From Microplitis mediator (taxonomy: Eukaryota; Arthropoda; Insecta; Hymenoptera; Braconidae): a stretch of 64,000 nt of DNA. The stretch lies in assembly GCF_029852145.1 (NCBI RefSeq), contig NC_079971.1:21017563-21081562 (forward strand), in the 5' to 3' direction. Position numbers and translations under genes: made by a program. The notes below the pieces were generated by a model that did no database searches, was not told the DNA's origin, and worked only from the letters and a program-made list of their open reading frames with translations. Shown piece by piece: positions 48,562 to 60,215 of this stretch (position 1 is the stretch's first letter; every line of letters begins with the position of its first letter).

Positions 48562-51500
48562 ATACTGGTTCAATTTCAAAATTCCACTTTGTTAACAAGC
48601 ATCAAAAGACATAGAAGACTAATTCATAATGAATTGAATAATCGGTGAACCATCGAAATTCAGAAAATTTTGTTTCTTATAGTAACCACCTTCGGATTGA
48701 TGATTTCGTCCCAAGTACGCCACCGGATTCATTAGAAAGGCTGATGCTGACGTACCTTGTCGTAAACCAACTGTCTGCTAGAACAAGCAAAGTCAAAACA
48801 CGGTAGTGAACACTGCTGTATTAGCTTGGTGACAAGCAGAAGTGGATACTAGTATATATCACTGCTTCTACTTACATAGTTTTGAACTATATAGTGATCA
48901 AAATAATTGAATTATGTCAATTAAAAATAATACAAAATTTACAATTTAGTTTTCAACTTTTAGATGAATCTTTCACACATTTCGTGGTCCATCTTACAGC
49001 AATAAATAGATAACACTATTTTTAACAATTGGATTTTTGATAACATCGATTTGATTTTCATCAATTCACCGTCGAACTGAAAAATTTCGGTGGGTTGATT
49101 TATAGATTTTTTGGTTATCGATATTTTCAAACTTGTGTGAAGCCATGAATTTTATAGGTTACCAATTTTCAAGACAAACTCACTTATTCTACAGCCCTAA
49201 TTCGATGAATTGACAAAATTTAGGGAAAACAATTTGCGGAGTGGTTTCGGTAATTTAGGAAGTAAATATAAATATGAAATAAGAATAATCGAGCTGTTTA
49301 AAAATAAGCCAGGTGATTTTAAACAGACAGTGTGTGTGTGTGTGTTGAGGGAGTGGCTGGTTGGTTCCCCTTGGGGACACAATTCTAGCAATGTCGATGT
49401 GGTTTCTGTGTGTTGTTGAGAGGGTGCGGCCAGGAAGCGCACTGCCATTAGACATCGTAACTTCAGAGTCTCGTCCTCCAAGGATAATTGCCCCGACTAA
49501 TGCTTTTTTTCCCTTGCTACTCTTCTTGTCTTATGTCCGTCCGTTGTTCACGCTTCTTTGAGGTTTTAGATCCACGATTCCAACTACTTCCCGTAAGCTA
49601 CACACAACCGTTTTCATCAAGTAATGAAAAAAAGTGGTTACTTGTTGTCCATCCAACCAACAAAGAAGACAAGTGTCGTAGAGAACATGATTGATGACCG
49701 TCTGATTATCTTGAGCATTATATTTCATGGATACTAAATTAAACAACCGGCATTTCTCCCATCGTTATACTCTAGGTACAAATACTGGCAGTTACTGTGG
49801 CAATAGCAAGAGCAGTAGCATAGTTACGTAGAAGAGACAGGAGACATTTGAAATGGCTGGAGATTCCAGAGTTACTATAATCCCAAGAGAACATCGTGGA
49901 TCCCGCCCAAACCCGGTAGGACGATTACCATAGAGATTGGCGTCAGTCTACGGCTGGCTAGTTGCGTACCCGTGACATTACACATGACAAAATCAAACTA
50001 GACTGAAAGGATTAACTCGCTGCGAGACTGCTACGAGTGGTTGGCTGACTCTATGATAACTATTTAAACCTCATTCTATTCGTATTTAAATCACGTTTTA
50101 TTTCACTGATGATTTAGCTCATTCATCAATGAAACACAATTACTTTGGAGCACAATTAACTATTAAAACTTCATTAAGCTATCTCACAAAAAAGATCCTA
50201 GGATTATAAATAATCTTACAAGTTAGACGGGAAAGAAAATTAAGCTCTTGTACAATCTTGTTCATCTGTCAACACTTTTTGTTACGACTTTCCAAGGGAT
50301 TCGATGTGTCATTTATCCCTTTATCCATCGATGAAATCACAGCAATGTTGCGCGGATGCATGAGCTTGTAGTGTAGTGCCATAGGTATACTACGGTCTAT
50401 CGGGCTATGCATAACTCATGAGTCACTCAAGAGACTCATGCATAAAAATTGATACATTATGCAATTACAAATTAACTAAAGCTTGTTCCATGTCTTTACA
50501 ATTTTTATTATCATGTATAGACATCAATAACAAAATACAAATCCAATTACTGTGGATTAAATTCGTCAACGAAAATAAAAAAGAACTATGACATCTACAG
50601 TAATTGTCATTGTGATTAAAATGAGCGTAAAGCATGTGGATTATAAGAGAGTATAAATAAAAAGTAATAGGAAATAGATGTTCATTCGGAGGGTTGATTT
50701 TTCCAGCAGAGAAATAGTTTAACGATAGATGTAGCCTCAAAGTCAACCCAGGGGATTTTAGTCAGCTGCGTGCCGCTCAATGTTGTACCGTCTCTATTGA
50801 TCGAGGCACCGAGAGGCATAGAGTTACAGGCCACCGGCGTCAACCCTCTCTCTGTTCCTCTCCCTCAGATACCCCCGGTTCCCTTTTGATGCCACCCTTA
50901 TACTGGCTGGCTGGCTGGCTGCTGCTACCTACTATACAACTATACAACCTACTATACTCCTCCCTTCACTCCCGACGGATCTACGGTCATGCCAACGTAG
51001 ACCGTCTGCACATATTGAGCCTGTATCTCGACATATTTGTGAAGACGTCTCTTCAACCCCTGTCCAACTCATCCCAATATACCAAGTCTCCAACTCATCC
51101 TACGTCCCCAAACTCTCTTCTTCGCTGCTACTGCTGCTGCTGCTTCTCACGTCCTATTGCTTCGCTCCATTCGACAGAAGCTGCACTATCCGAATTCCAT
51201 TTCCGCCCAATTACGATTCGTGCTTTCACAGACAGTTGTCCATTCCTGGATGAAATATCCTAGTCATCGTTCTTATTCGATTGAAAAATGTACAATTGAA
51301 AATTTTTAGATTAAATTTCATTCAACCGTTGGATGTTGTATATTTAAACTTAAACATCCAGTAAATGTTATATAATTAGGGCTTAATCTGTCCTATTTGT
51401 GATGAGGTAACACGTACACAAAGATAAATAGTTAATGAACAAACGCATCAAGGTGATTACTTGGTAGCTTGGGGTATATGCCATGCCCTAAGATCTCTCT

Positions 51501-53340
51501 CTCTTGAGCAACTTGGAATAGTATGTTCTGATGAGTAGCAGCAGAATCAGGGTTGTAGCAGAATGAGGTGAGTAGATAGAAAACGTATATACTGTACAAT
51601 ACAAAGTACATCAGCCGAGGGACCTTAAGAAGTAGGGACGGCAGCTTACCATCTTACCACCAGTGTTCTAGGAATCAGCTCATTCTGGTTTTAGCAGAAG
51701 CCTCGAGGGTGTGGCGAGTATAATTGGACGAAGGCGCTCGTAATTGCTTTGTTAAGTAATTAGCCGGTCGGTTCGGCACGAGCCGCCACCAATTCTCCAG
51801 CTACTCGGCTCTTCCAGTCCCGCTAATTCCGGCAATTTGATTTTAAAGCCGCCCGATAGTTATATGCTATATAATTATCGTTTTCCATGTACCAGTATCC
51901 AGTATCTTAATATCTTTTAGTTCATCTACATACACATCCAGGCTCCTCCACTGGCTCTGGCAATAAAAGAGCATAAGCTGATCAGGTTCAATGCTAATGA
52001 ATTGAATTTGGTAGTGTTAAATTTTCGAATTGGATGTTGTACTGATCCAGATTACTGTTTTATCCAAATGTGCTATTGTTGTTCAATGGTACGTATGAAA
52101 AGGTAATCCGACAGAAAGCGAAAACTAAATGAGGTTTTTAGAGTGAGATGGAAAGAAATAAGGGAGAAATAAAGGTGTCCCTGAGGGGTTTAATACTACG
52201 AATGCTCTAATGGCTTTGTGGCTAGGACACTTGTGAAAAATCACGGTTCGTGGCCCATTTTCTACGCGCGGAATCCAACCCAACCAACTTCTATTTGGAT
52301 GGGACGTTGGTTGGATCGATCTAAGTCACGTGCGCGGTGTTGCGCTGCGGTTGCGATTCACCAGCTCTCTCTCTCTCCCTCTCTCTTCTACCATCTCTCG
52401 TTCTCTTGCCTAGCAACAGCTACAACAACGTGTGCGGTAAGCTACAAACTTAGCTGTTATACTTTGACGAAATTTGTACATGATACACACATCTCGTTGG
52501 TATACAAGATTTATAGTTGATACGTTACAGCGTTAGCCTGTCGGTAATTAATTTTCAGGCGATTAAAAAATAATTACCGCATACTGCTGAGTTACTTTGT
52601 TCGTCATAGTTATAATAAATTTCATTAATCATACAATGATTACTTAGTGATGTGATGATTTATGGGGGCTCCAGTGACGAATTAATGAAATACTTGAGCT
52701 GTTTGGTTCGCTGGTTTGCTGATAAACATGGCTCCTCTCAAACAATGGCGCGATACGCCGAGTTTAAAAATAATCGCTCGAGCGTAACACCTAAAATAGA
52801 CATTGGCCCCACTGCTGCTGTAGACGTCCGTGGATATGGCTAAGGCTGGTTAAGCTGCTAGTAGTTTACAGCTGGTAATTTACAAGCCAAAGTATCGCCT
52901 CATCGAATCATCCAATTAGCCATCCCACGCATCTATCCCATTGTCCGTCTTCGAAGGCAAAAACTCCACGGTTGATTAACCACCCACATTGAAATCTACT
53001 TCCTGTTGTATCTGTATCCATCAATATACAACACACTATGCTCGAATGCTCTTGAGATGTACGCGTACACCATTTTCAACATCTACCACCACCTGCCGTT
53101 AACTAGGAATCAATGCTGTGCTACATTATATGGAAGTACGTCCATTACATAAAAAGCCAAATAAATTCATCCATCGCATGTAGGATCCGTCAAATTGACG
53201 GCAGTAAATTGATGATCAAAATAATAAAATTAGCTAGGTTTTATGATCGGAAGTTTTTGCCTTCATGCATCATCGAGACGCAGACAGAAATACAAACGAA
53301 TGACAAACTGAGATGGATCAACAGATTCGCAAATCAAGAG
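48562..53340. other. Long stretch upstream of the gene, no coding sequence identified
   Basis: Higher-complexity sequence than the TE-rich flanks, with GT (49330-49345) and CT (52360-52385) microsatellites and CTGG/CTG runs near 50905 and 51130. A 26-codon ATG frame at 49853 and several 60-125-codon frames have no family resemblance. It may hold regulatory DNA for the gene at 53545. Confidence 0.4.
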
Positions 53341-53375
53341 TATAAAAGGCGAGTCTCGGTTAGGCGCGATCAGTG
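53341..53375 (+). promoter_or_regulatory. Core promoter: TATA box plus initiator
   Basis: TATAAAAGG begins at 53341. The insect initiator TCAGT lies at 53370-53374, with its A at 53372, which is 31 bases from the first T of the TATA box, the canonical spacing. No convincing downstream promoter element is seen at +28. The leader from 53372 to 53544 contains no ATG, so translation would start at 53545. Confidence 0.75.
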
Positions 53376-53544
53376 TACCAAGACGGCCAAGACCACCATC
53401 TTTCATATTGTAAACGTCTTAAAATATAAAACACATTGTCCTCGATCAAACGTAACATATTAATACCGTACGTTGATTTAATATAGTCCTTGAAACTTAT
53501 TTATAACCCCTCCACGTTTGCACGACTTAATAAACTATAAAAAG

Positions 53545-56500
53545 ATGTCACAACCGGAACAAACTGCCAGTAGGATTTACGACAAGGATATGTCGACTTC
53601 GAAGAATAGCTCAACTTTGAGATTAAATCAAGAGGGTGCTGTGGGTCAGGAACGTGATTGGATGGATCATGATACCGACTCTGAGATCAGTGAGCACGAT
53701 TTTCTTACCAAGGGTGCGTTTCTTCTTACACCGAGCCATGAGCTAACTGTGGAAAAAGCTGCTACCATTTGCGACAAGATGAATTTCCGGTAAGAAAAGT
53801 ACTTTATACTTTATGGCTATATAACTACTCAATAACAACCAATTCTAACGGCTTTACTTCAGTACTTATCAGTTAATACATAACCCAGCATTTTATGACA
53901 CATTTTTACCCCGAGATAAAAAATAAAGTCTGGGATTCCAGAGCCACGTTAAAGTGTATGAAGAAAAGGTAAAAAAAACTAGCTATTTCTCGGCGGAATC
54001 CTGGTATGATCGTACAAATGATTGACGCGATCGCTTGCCCGATTTGCGGGGATCATCTTGAGGTCGTTACGCTTGATTTCTCGTCCCTGCTCATCTTGCT
54101 TTCTCCGTGTGCTTGTTTCTCTGGTGTCTAGATGTTAGCGTCATCACTACTACCACTAACTTTAGCAGCGTACCCCGTTTGTTCATCGAATAACTAGAAA
54201 CGACGAGTCTGAGCACGATAAGTACGAGGACCATTCGGAAGAAAATGAACTTCCGGCGAGTCTGAAGCTCTTGGAATTCCCCTCGCGGTTTCTCTGGCTC
54301 ATTCAACTTGAACTGCTAGTGCTTGTCGTGAACCCCAGGCCTTAGTGAAACGATTTCACGTAGCAACGTATCTTATTCCTCGTACAGAATACTCCCGTAG
54401 CCACTTTTCTTACCCTCCCACGTTGAAAATCTACTTTTCACCAGCGCAACCCCTTAAATCGTTCTCTTTCTCTCGATCTATATATCTCCTATCCCAGTTT
54501 CAGTATTCTCATAGCTCTTAGCGACCCTCTTGGCTTATTCACTAATAAATGCATGTTCTCAACGCCTCTTCAAGTCTGATAAGGACTACTCACTCATTCG
54601 TGCTGATAGGACATCAAGCTGTTCCACTTTAACCCTCTCTGTTGTCAACAATCAAAAGGTCATTAGGGTTTGCATAATATGTATATCTCAATAGGGTCAT
54701 CTTGCATAATACTTTTTAGTATAGTTTTAAATACTTGGGTTCATTACAGAGGCGCCTTCTCGTTAACCAAAACCGCCACTGGAATTCTATTCAAATTCAG
54801 CAACATCGATGACTTCCAAGCGGTGTACAAAAAAGGCTTTCACAAAGTTACCGGTGCAAGATTCTATAAAAAAGTTGCTATCCCTTGCCGACCTGCTAAA
54901 ATATTCACTGTATATGTTCTTGATGTACCCGAGGAACTCCCCGAGGATGATATAAGACATGCGCTCTATAAATATCGGTCTATTGTTGAGGTCACCAGGT
55001 TACCACTCAATACAGCAACTGTTTGTAAGTTTTATATCTTTTCAAATATTTATTTCGTGTTTTATTCTGATCACGAAACTGGGATCCAAAGATTTTTATT
55101 GCGTTTTCTACAATAAGTCTGCAGAGGAGATCGGGGCACGATGGGCGGATCAAAATTTGGTTGATAAAAAATTTTTTTAACGAAATCTCAACTTTATTCG
55201 GAATTTAGAAGCAAAACAGAATATTCTCCCGCATGAAAATACCTATGATAAATGTATAATCAATATAGAACCATATAAGTAGCCAAAAACGATATATATT
55301 TTCTTATATATTATATAGTAAGTTTCAATATAATTAATTATATACGTAAGTTTATAAGTTAATACATGTATTATATATATTTACAATCATATATGTTAGT
55401 AAACTTATAGGTTAGCACATATATTGATAATTACATATACGTAATTTATGAACTAGCACACATATATAATTATTAGGGTGATCCAAAAAATAAAAAATTT
55501 TTTATTTTTCTCGGAAACAGGTTTAAAAGTTTCATTTAGATAAAAAAAGACGCCTGTGAAAATTAGAGCTCCTAATAATAAGAGGTTCCGCATCACACTT
55601 TTCTATTTTCCATAAGAATAACATGGAAAAAATTTTTTTTACGTCTTCTGATTTTTATAAGTAGCTAACGATGCGTCATAGGAATAATTGGCGGGCATAT
55701 TTTTGTAGGTAATTGAATGCTCTACAAAAAAAGTCTCTATTCATTTTTTGATAAATTTATTTGTTCAAAAGTTAATTAAGGTTGAAGTCGAATTCATATT
55801 AAATTTTGAGATCTTTTCACTTTTTCGGCGAAACTATCAGACTTATTACAAAATATTATGGGACCTTTTTTGTAGACAATTTTATTCCCTAGAAGTTATT
55901 TCCAATAAAGTTTCTTCGAACTCCGCATTGTTTTATAGTTATTTCCATTTTAATGCCAAGCTCCTAAAAAATAGGCTTCTGATCAATTTTAAGAGCTTGA
56001 CATTAAAATAAAAATAACTAGAAAACAATGCGGAATTCGACAAAACTTTATTGGAGATAACTTCTAGGGAATAAAATTGTCTACAAAAAAAGTCCCATAA
56101 TATTTTGTAATAGGTCTGATAGTTTCGCCGGAAAAGTGAAAAAAACTCAAAATTAGATATGAATTCGACTTCAACCTCAAATAACTTTTGAACAAATAGA
56201 TTTATCAAAAAATGATAAGAAACTTTTATTGTAGAGCATTCAATTACCTACAAAAATATGCCTGCCAATTATTCCTATGACGCATCGTTAGCTACTTATA
56301 AAAATCAGAAGTCGTAAAAAAAATTTTTTCCATGTTATTCTTATGGAAAATAGAAAAGTGCGATGCGGAACCTCTTAATATTAAGAGCTCTAATTTCCAC
56401 AGGCGTCTTTTTTTATCTAAATGAAACTTTTGAACCTGTTTCCGAGAAAAAAAAAAATTTGTTATTTTTTGGATCACCCTATTATCTAGTTCTATATAAG

Positions 56501-57248
56501 ATTTCATGTATTGTCACATATATATTTATATCTGTAACATATATTTTTTAATATATGTTTACCATATATATTTTCATGCGGGAGTAGAATGAAATTAAAT
56601 TTTCTCGCAATAGATGAAAGCAATTTGTATCCTATGTTCAAAAGCGGCAAAAAATAATGACTCGTTCAAATGGGCCGTCGTGCCCCGATCCCTCCTATTT
56701 CAAAGCTGATTAAATTTTTGGATCCACAAATTAAAATGAGGATTGCAATCAGTATGAATACTAATTGGGCAAATAATTTAATTGACAAATAGTGAAGGCT
56801 ATTAACGACAAACTGAAGAGCGAGACACAAAACAGTAATGAACCACCAGTTATTTATACCGGACCGCCAGTAATTCGCGTTACGCTTGCGAGTGTTGAAG
56901 AGACATCAATGTTATTAAGTCGCGGTCTTGATTTCTATGGGGCAACATTTTTTCCAACAGAGACACCGCACCCAATAAGCGCCAATTTGGCCAAGTATAA
57001 AAACAACAGGTGGGTCTGCAGTGAATAAATAATTAAGGTATTGATAATTATAATATATTTTAAATGGTATTGTTCTTTAAAACATTATTTTGATTACTCA
57101 TCATAGCTGTTCAAATGACAGATGGCTGGAATTAGCTTCATTGGGCGCAGGTCAACGTGTCCGAGATCTACTTCCAGTTTTCGATAATGCAGGATTCACT
57201 AAATTGCCACCACCAGCATGTCGTGTTATAAAACCACAAAGAAATTGA
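53545..57248 (+). CDS. Four-exon gene for a 292-residue tandem RRM-like protein
   Basis: Exons are 53545-53789, 54750-55024, 56793-57009 and 57107-57248. Donors GTAAGA, GTAAGT and GTGGGT and acceptors TTACAG, AAATAG and CATAG keep one frame across phases 2, 1 and 2 to a TGA at 57246. The start is the first ATG after the initiator. Residues 1-50 are polar and probably disordered. About 57-125 fit an RRM-like order: AFLLTPS strand, EKAATICDK helix, FSLTKTATGILFKFSN strands, DDFQAVYKKG helix, GARFYKKVAIP strand. About 134-228 fit a second: TVYVLDVP, PEDDIRHALYKYR, IVEVTRLP, PPVIRVTLA, VEETSMLLSRG, LDFYGATFFPTE. Classic aromatic RNP1/RNP2 motifs are not evident. The tail (252-292) ends LPPPACRVIKPQRN. 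Such folds occur in ZCCHC3 and in retroelement ORF1/Gag-like proteins; RNA binding is inferred. Product unidentified. Confidence 0.8.
53790..54749 (+). other. Intron 1 (960 bp)
   Basis: Donor CCG|GTAAGA, acceptor TTCATTACAG|A. Relatively GC-rich and free of the element families seen elsewhere, with CTCTTT-rich stretches at 54410-54530. A minus-strand frame inside (54091-54306) shows no domain. Confidence 0.7.
55226..56584. mobile_element. CCCGCATG-type element, middle layer in intron 2
   Basis: The ends CTCCCGCATGAAAAT and ATTTTCATGCGGGAG are exact inverses. The interior is TATAT-rich, with a foldback inserted at 55476. Confidence 0.8.
55476..56479. mobile_element. Foldback element, copy C, innermost layer in intron 2
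   Basis: The element begins GGGTGATCCAAAAAATAA and ends TTATTTTTTGGATCACCC, with TA immediately outside each end (55474-55475, 56480-56481), i.e. a TA target duplication as made by Tc1/mariner transposases. The arms of about 490 bp around 55975 are near-perfect inverse copies. A frame of about 75 codons reads through each arm without stops (rich in Phe, Tyr, Leu, Asn), but it begins at TTG rather than ATG and is broken in copies A and B, so I do not call it a gene. Confidence 0.9.
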
Positions 57249-57782
57249 CGTCGCTAGGGCTTTATTTTTTTTTTTTTTTATTTATTTGTTGTTGTTACTT
57301 TTTATTTTTACTTTCTGCTCTGCTCTACTATACTCAATTTTATTTTTTTTTTTACTTACACCCGACCTAACCGGGGCACTACCGATCGGCTCATTTCGCT
57401 TGTCGTTTTGCCGGTCGCCCGACATACTAGCGTAGCATCGAGACTGGCATGGGGAGAAGAGAGCTATTCGTCGTACTAAGGGAGAGACAATTAAAGTCGA
57501 CGGTTCATTTTCTCTGGCACTACTAGCAAGTTATCGATCTGAAGACGAAGAGAATTGAGCACGAAGAACGAAGAGAACCGTGAGAGTCGTTTAACTGTTC
57601 CTGACAAGTGGCAAATAATTAGTTATAGCTCCACTTGGTCTTATCCTTCATCCAACTCCCCATCCTTTTTCACTTCAACGACCTCTTCGCTGTACTTCAA
57701 TCAAACGTTATATACATATATATTTATATGAACAATTATAAATATTATTAATTTTAAACGTTTATGTAATAACTAATTTATG
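57249..57782 (+). other. 3' untranslated region of the 53545 gene
   Basis: From the stop codon to the poly(A) signal. T-rich at 57261-57355, then a GC-richer block at 57360-57540. No earlier AATAAA is seen. Confidence 0.6.
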
Positions 57783-57788
57783 AATAAA
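57783..57788 (+). terminator. Poly(A) signal AATAAA
   Basis: AATAAA is followed 22 bases later by a long T-rich tract (57811-57827), the usual downstream element. It is the first canonical hexamer after the stop codon. Confidence 0.65.
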
Positions 57789-57862
57789 AATAATTATTTA
57801 ACAGTCATATTGTTTTTTTTTTTTTTTCATGATCCAGGTCAAGAAATTTTTTATTTGAAATA

Positions 57863-58513
57863 TAGTGGTGTGGGTACTCCTTCCAAAGGAAATTTAATAA
57901 TGGATATTATCTGAGTGTTAATACTTAAAAAAAAATTTTTGATACAGAAAGACAATTTTGATTCTTTTTTTTGTAAATTTGAGGAATGATTTTATAATTA
58001 GAAAATAGTGATGTGGGTACTCATTCCAGAGGAAATTCAATAATAAACATAATCTGAGTAGTGAATTCTGTAAAAAAAAATTTTTAACTAAAATTTTAAT
58101 TTTGACTTTTTCTTTTCAAACTTGAGAAATGATTTTATTATTAGAATAAAGTCATGTGGGTACTCATTTCAGAGGAAATTTAACAATAAAAATAATCTGG
58201 GTAACGAATTCTTTAAAAAAATTTTTGATACAGAAAGACAATTTTGACTCTTTTTTTTATAAAATTGAGGAATGATTTTATAATCAAAATATAGTGATGT
58301 GAGTACTCATTCCAGGGGAAATTCAATAACAAATGTAATCTGAGTAATGAATTCTGTCAAAAAAACTTTTTAACTAAAATTTCAATTTTGACTTTTTTAA
58401 ACCTGAGGAATGATTTTGTAATTAAAATATATTCGTGTGTGTACTCATTTCAAAGGAAATTCAATAACGAACATAATCTGCGTAATAAATTCTGTTAAAA
58501 AATTTTTTAACTA
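57863..58513. repeat. 142-bp satellite, left part (about 5 units)
   Basis: The marker GATGTGGGTACTCATTCC or a close variant occurs at about 57868, 58010, 58153, 58295 and 58433. Each is followed by GAGGAAATTCAATAA and later AATCTGAGTAATGAATTCTG, with a T-rich linker. Confidence 0.85.
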
Positions 58514-58859
58514 TGTTACGTCTGGCAAAATTTAGACGATTTTATTTTAATTTTATAATTTTTTAAATAAGTAAAACAGAATAATGAGAGTATACATTAA
58601 GTGCCTCGATGGTCAGTTTTAGAAATCGTTTTGGTGCGTCACAAAAGCTTTTAACGGCTTAAACCAAAACAAACAAATAAATAGGAATTTTTATCAGTTT
58701 TCGAATACTAGATAAGAGCTGAACACATTTTAAACTCATTAAAAAAAATGTTTTAACAAAACAAATGACTCATTTTTAATGTTTTAGCTAAAAATATTTC
58801 ATAAAGATAATTCATAAAAAATTATTTCATAGTCCGATAAATAATAACATTTTATTATT

Positions 58860-59135
58860 TTTATAAATAATAAATAATGTTTAAAGGTTCTAGGTGAAAA
58901 ATACCAGACCTAGTAAATAATATAATATTCTATAAATAATAATTAATAAATAATGTTAAAGGTTCTAAGTGAGGACACTAGACCTGGTAAATAATTTAGT
59001 AGGTTATTAATAATAATTAATAAATAATAGTAAAAGGTTCTAAGTGAGAACACTAGACCTGGTAAATAATATAATATTTTATAAATAATAATTAATAAAT
59101 AATGCTCAAAGGTTCTAGGCAGCTTGCCAGGCCTG
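58860..59135. repeat. About 83-bp tandem repeat inside the LTR-like insertion
   Basis: AAAGGTTCTAGGTG/AAAGGTTCTAAGTG followed by AGACCTGGTAAATAAT recurs at about 58883, 58957, 59034 and 59107. Confidence 0.8.
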
Positions 59136-59224
59136 ATAAATAATAGCCAATAATAAATAATAATTTAATAAATAAATAATAATTCATAATAGTAAAGATG
59201 ATGTACATGAATATATGATGTACA

Positions 59225-59275
59225 TGAGTATGTGTATGTATGCGTGTGTATGTATGCGTGTGTGTGTTTTGCTCA
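59225..59275. repeat. GT-rich microsatellite
   Basis: Imperfect GTATGTGTGT repeats. Confidence 0.7.
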
Positions 59276-59744
59276 CGTGTAAATGTGCTTGCGTGTGGGT
59301 GGACACATATACGCACACATATGTACACATACTCATACGAGGGCATCCACTTGTAGTGGGAATTCATACGACACTCTGGAAAATCTAAGAGTGAGGGTAA
59401 GGGCCCAGGAATTCGGACACTTAATTGGTCACGCTTTTTCCCCCAATTGAGGTCAACTGGAACGCCCCGAAAATCGACACCCGAAAAATTGGTCGTGTGA
59501 ACTCTCTCTCTTGACCAGGATCTCCAAGTATGCGGATCGTAAATCAAACTTAGGTTCAGTGGCCGGGTTCCCCCGGGATCCTCCACGTAGAATGGACAAG
59601 TATATTTTTAATTAGAGTCAGTGAGCGTTATACTAAGTGTTCTCTAGTATATCCTTTTATTTAAATATTTTCGCAACGGTAAATACTGCAAGGTGAAAAC
59701 CCAGGTATGTTAATAAATATTTAATATAAAATACCACAGATAAA

Positions 59745-60215
59745 ATTTTGTAAGAGACTAAAAAATAGTCTGGTCACAAATTATTATATTTGAATTATAT
59801 GGGAATAATTAACTTTTGTAAGAGACTGAGAAATAGTCTGGTCACAAATTATTATATTTGAATTTATATGGGAATAATTAAATTTTGTAAGAGACTAAAA
59901 AATAGTCTGGTCACAAATTATTATATTTGAATTTATATGGGAATAATTAACTTTTGTAAGAGACTAAGAAATAGTCTGGTCACAAATCATTATATTTGAA
60001 TTTATAGGGGAATAATTAACTTTTGTAAGAGACTGAGAAATAGTCTGGTCACAATTTATTATATTTGATTTTATATGGGAATAATTAACTTTTGTAAGAG
60101 ACTGAAAAATAGTCTGGTCACAAATTATTATATTTGAATTTATATGGGAATAGTTAAATTTTGTAAGAGACTTTAAGGATTTAGTCTGGTCGCGAATTTT
60201 ATATTTGAATTTATA
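59745..60215. repeat. 69-70-bp tandem repeat, about 6.5 units
   Basis: TTTTGTAAGAGACTAAAAAA and AATAGTCTGGTCACAAATTA recur every 69-70 bases from 59745. Each unit holds a short inverted pair (AGAGACTA and TAGTCT), so each can form a small stem. The last unit is degenerate. Confidence 0.9.

Larger units (their letters stand above)
55125..56698. mobile_element. Outer G-run/C-run type element in intron 2
   Basis: AGGAGATCGGGGCACGATGG at 55125 is matched by CCGTCGTGCCCCGATCCCTC, ending around 56698. The end style matches the GGGGCAAAATGGGCC family. Its own interior is short (55147-55225 and 56585-56674); the rest is nested. Confidence 0.65.
55025..56792 (+). other. Intron 2 (1768 bp), mostly transposon
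   Basis: Donor GTT T|GTAAGT, acceptor GACAAATAG|TG. About 1570 of its 1768 bases are three nested elements (55125-56698). Confidence 0.75.

Noticed and set aside
49853..49933. Short ATG frame beginning MAGDSRVTIIPREHRG
   Set aside because: Only 26 codons, no promoter or homologous family recognised; a possible donor at CCG|GTAGGA is not enough to call an exon.
50886..51263. 125-codon plus-strand frame with Leu/Cys-rich runs
   Set aside because: It covers CTGG and CTG microsatellite DNA and has no domain signature.
53113..53463. 116-codon plus-strand frame just upstream of the gene
   Set aside because: It overlaps the TATA box and initiator, shows no domain and is followed by an ATG-free leader; treated as chance.
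59092..59586. 164-codon minus-strand frame
   Set aside because: It lies inside the LTR-like insertion, part of it translates GT-rich microsatellite (His/Thr runs), and no retroelement domain is visible.
59745..60215. CRISPR-like array
   Set aside because: The whole unit repeats, with no unique spacers, and the context is eukaryotic; it is a tandem repeat.
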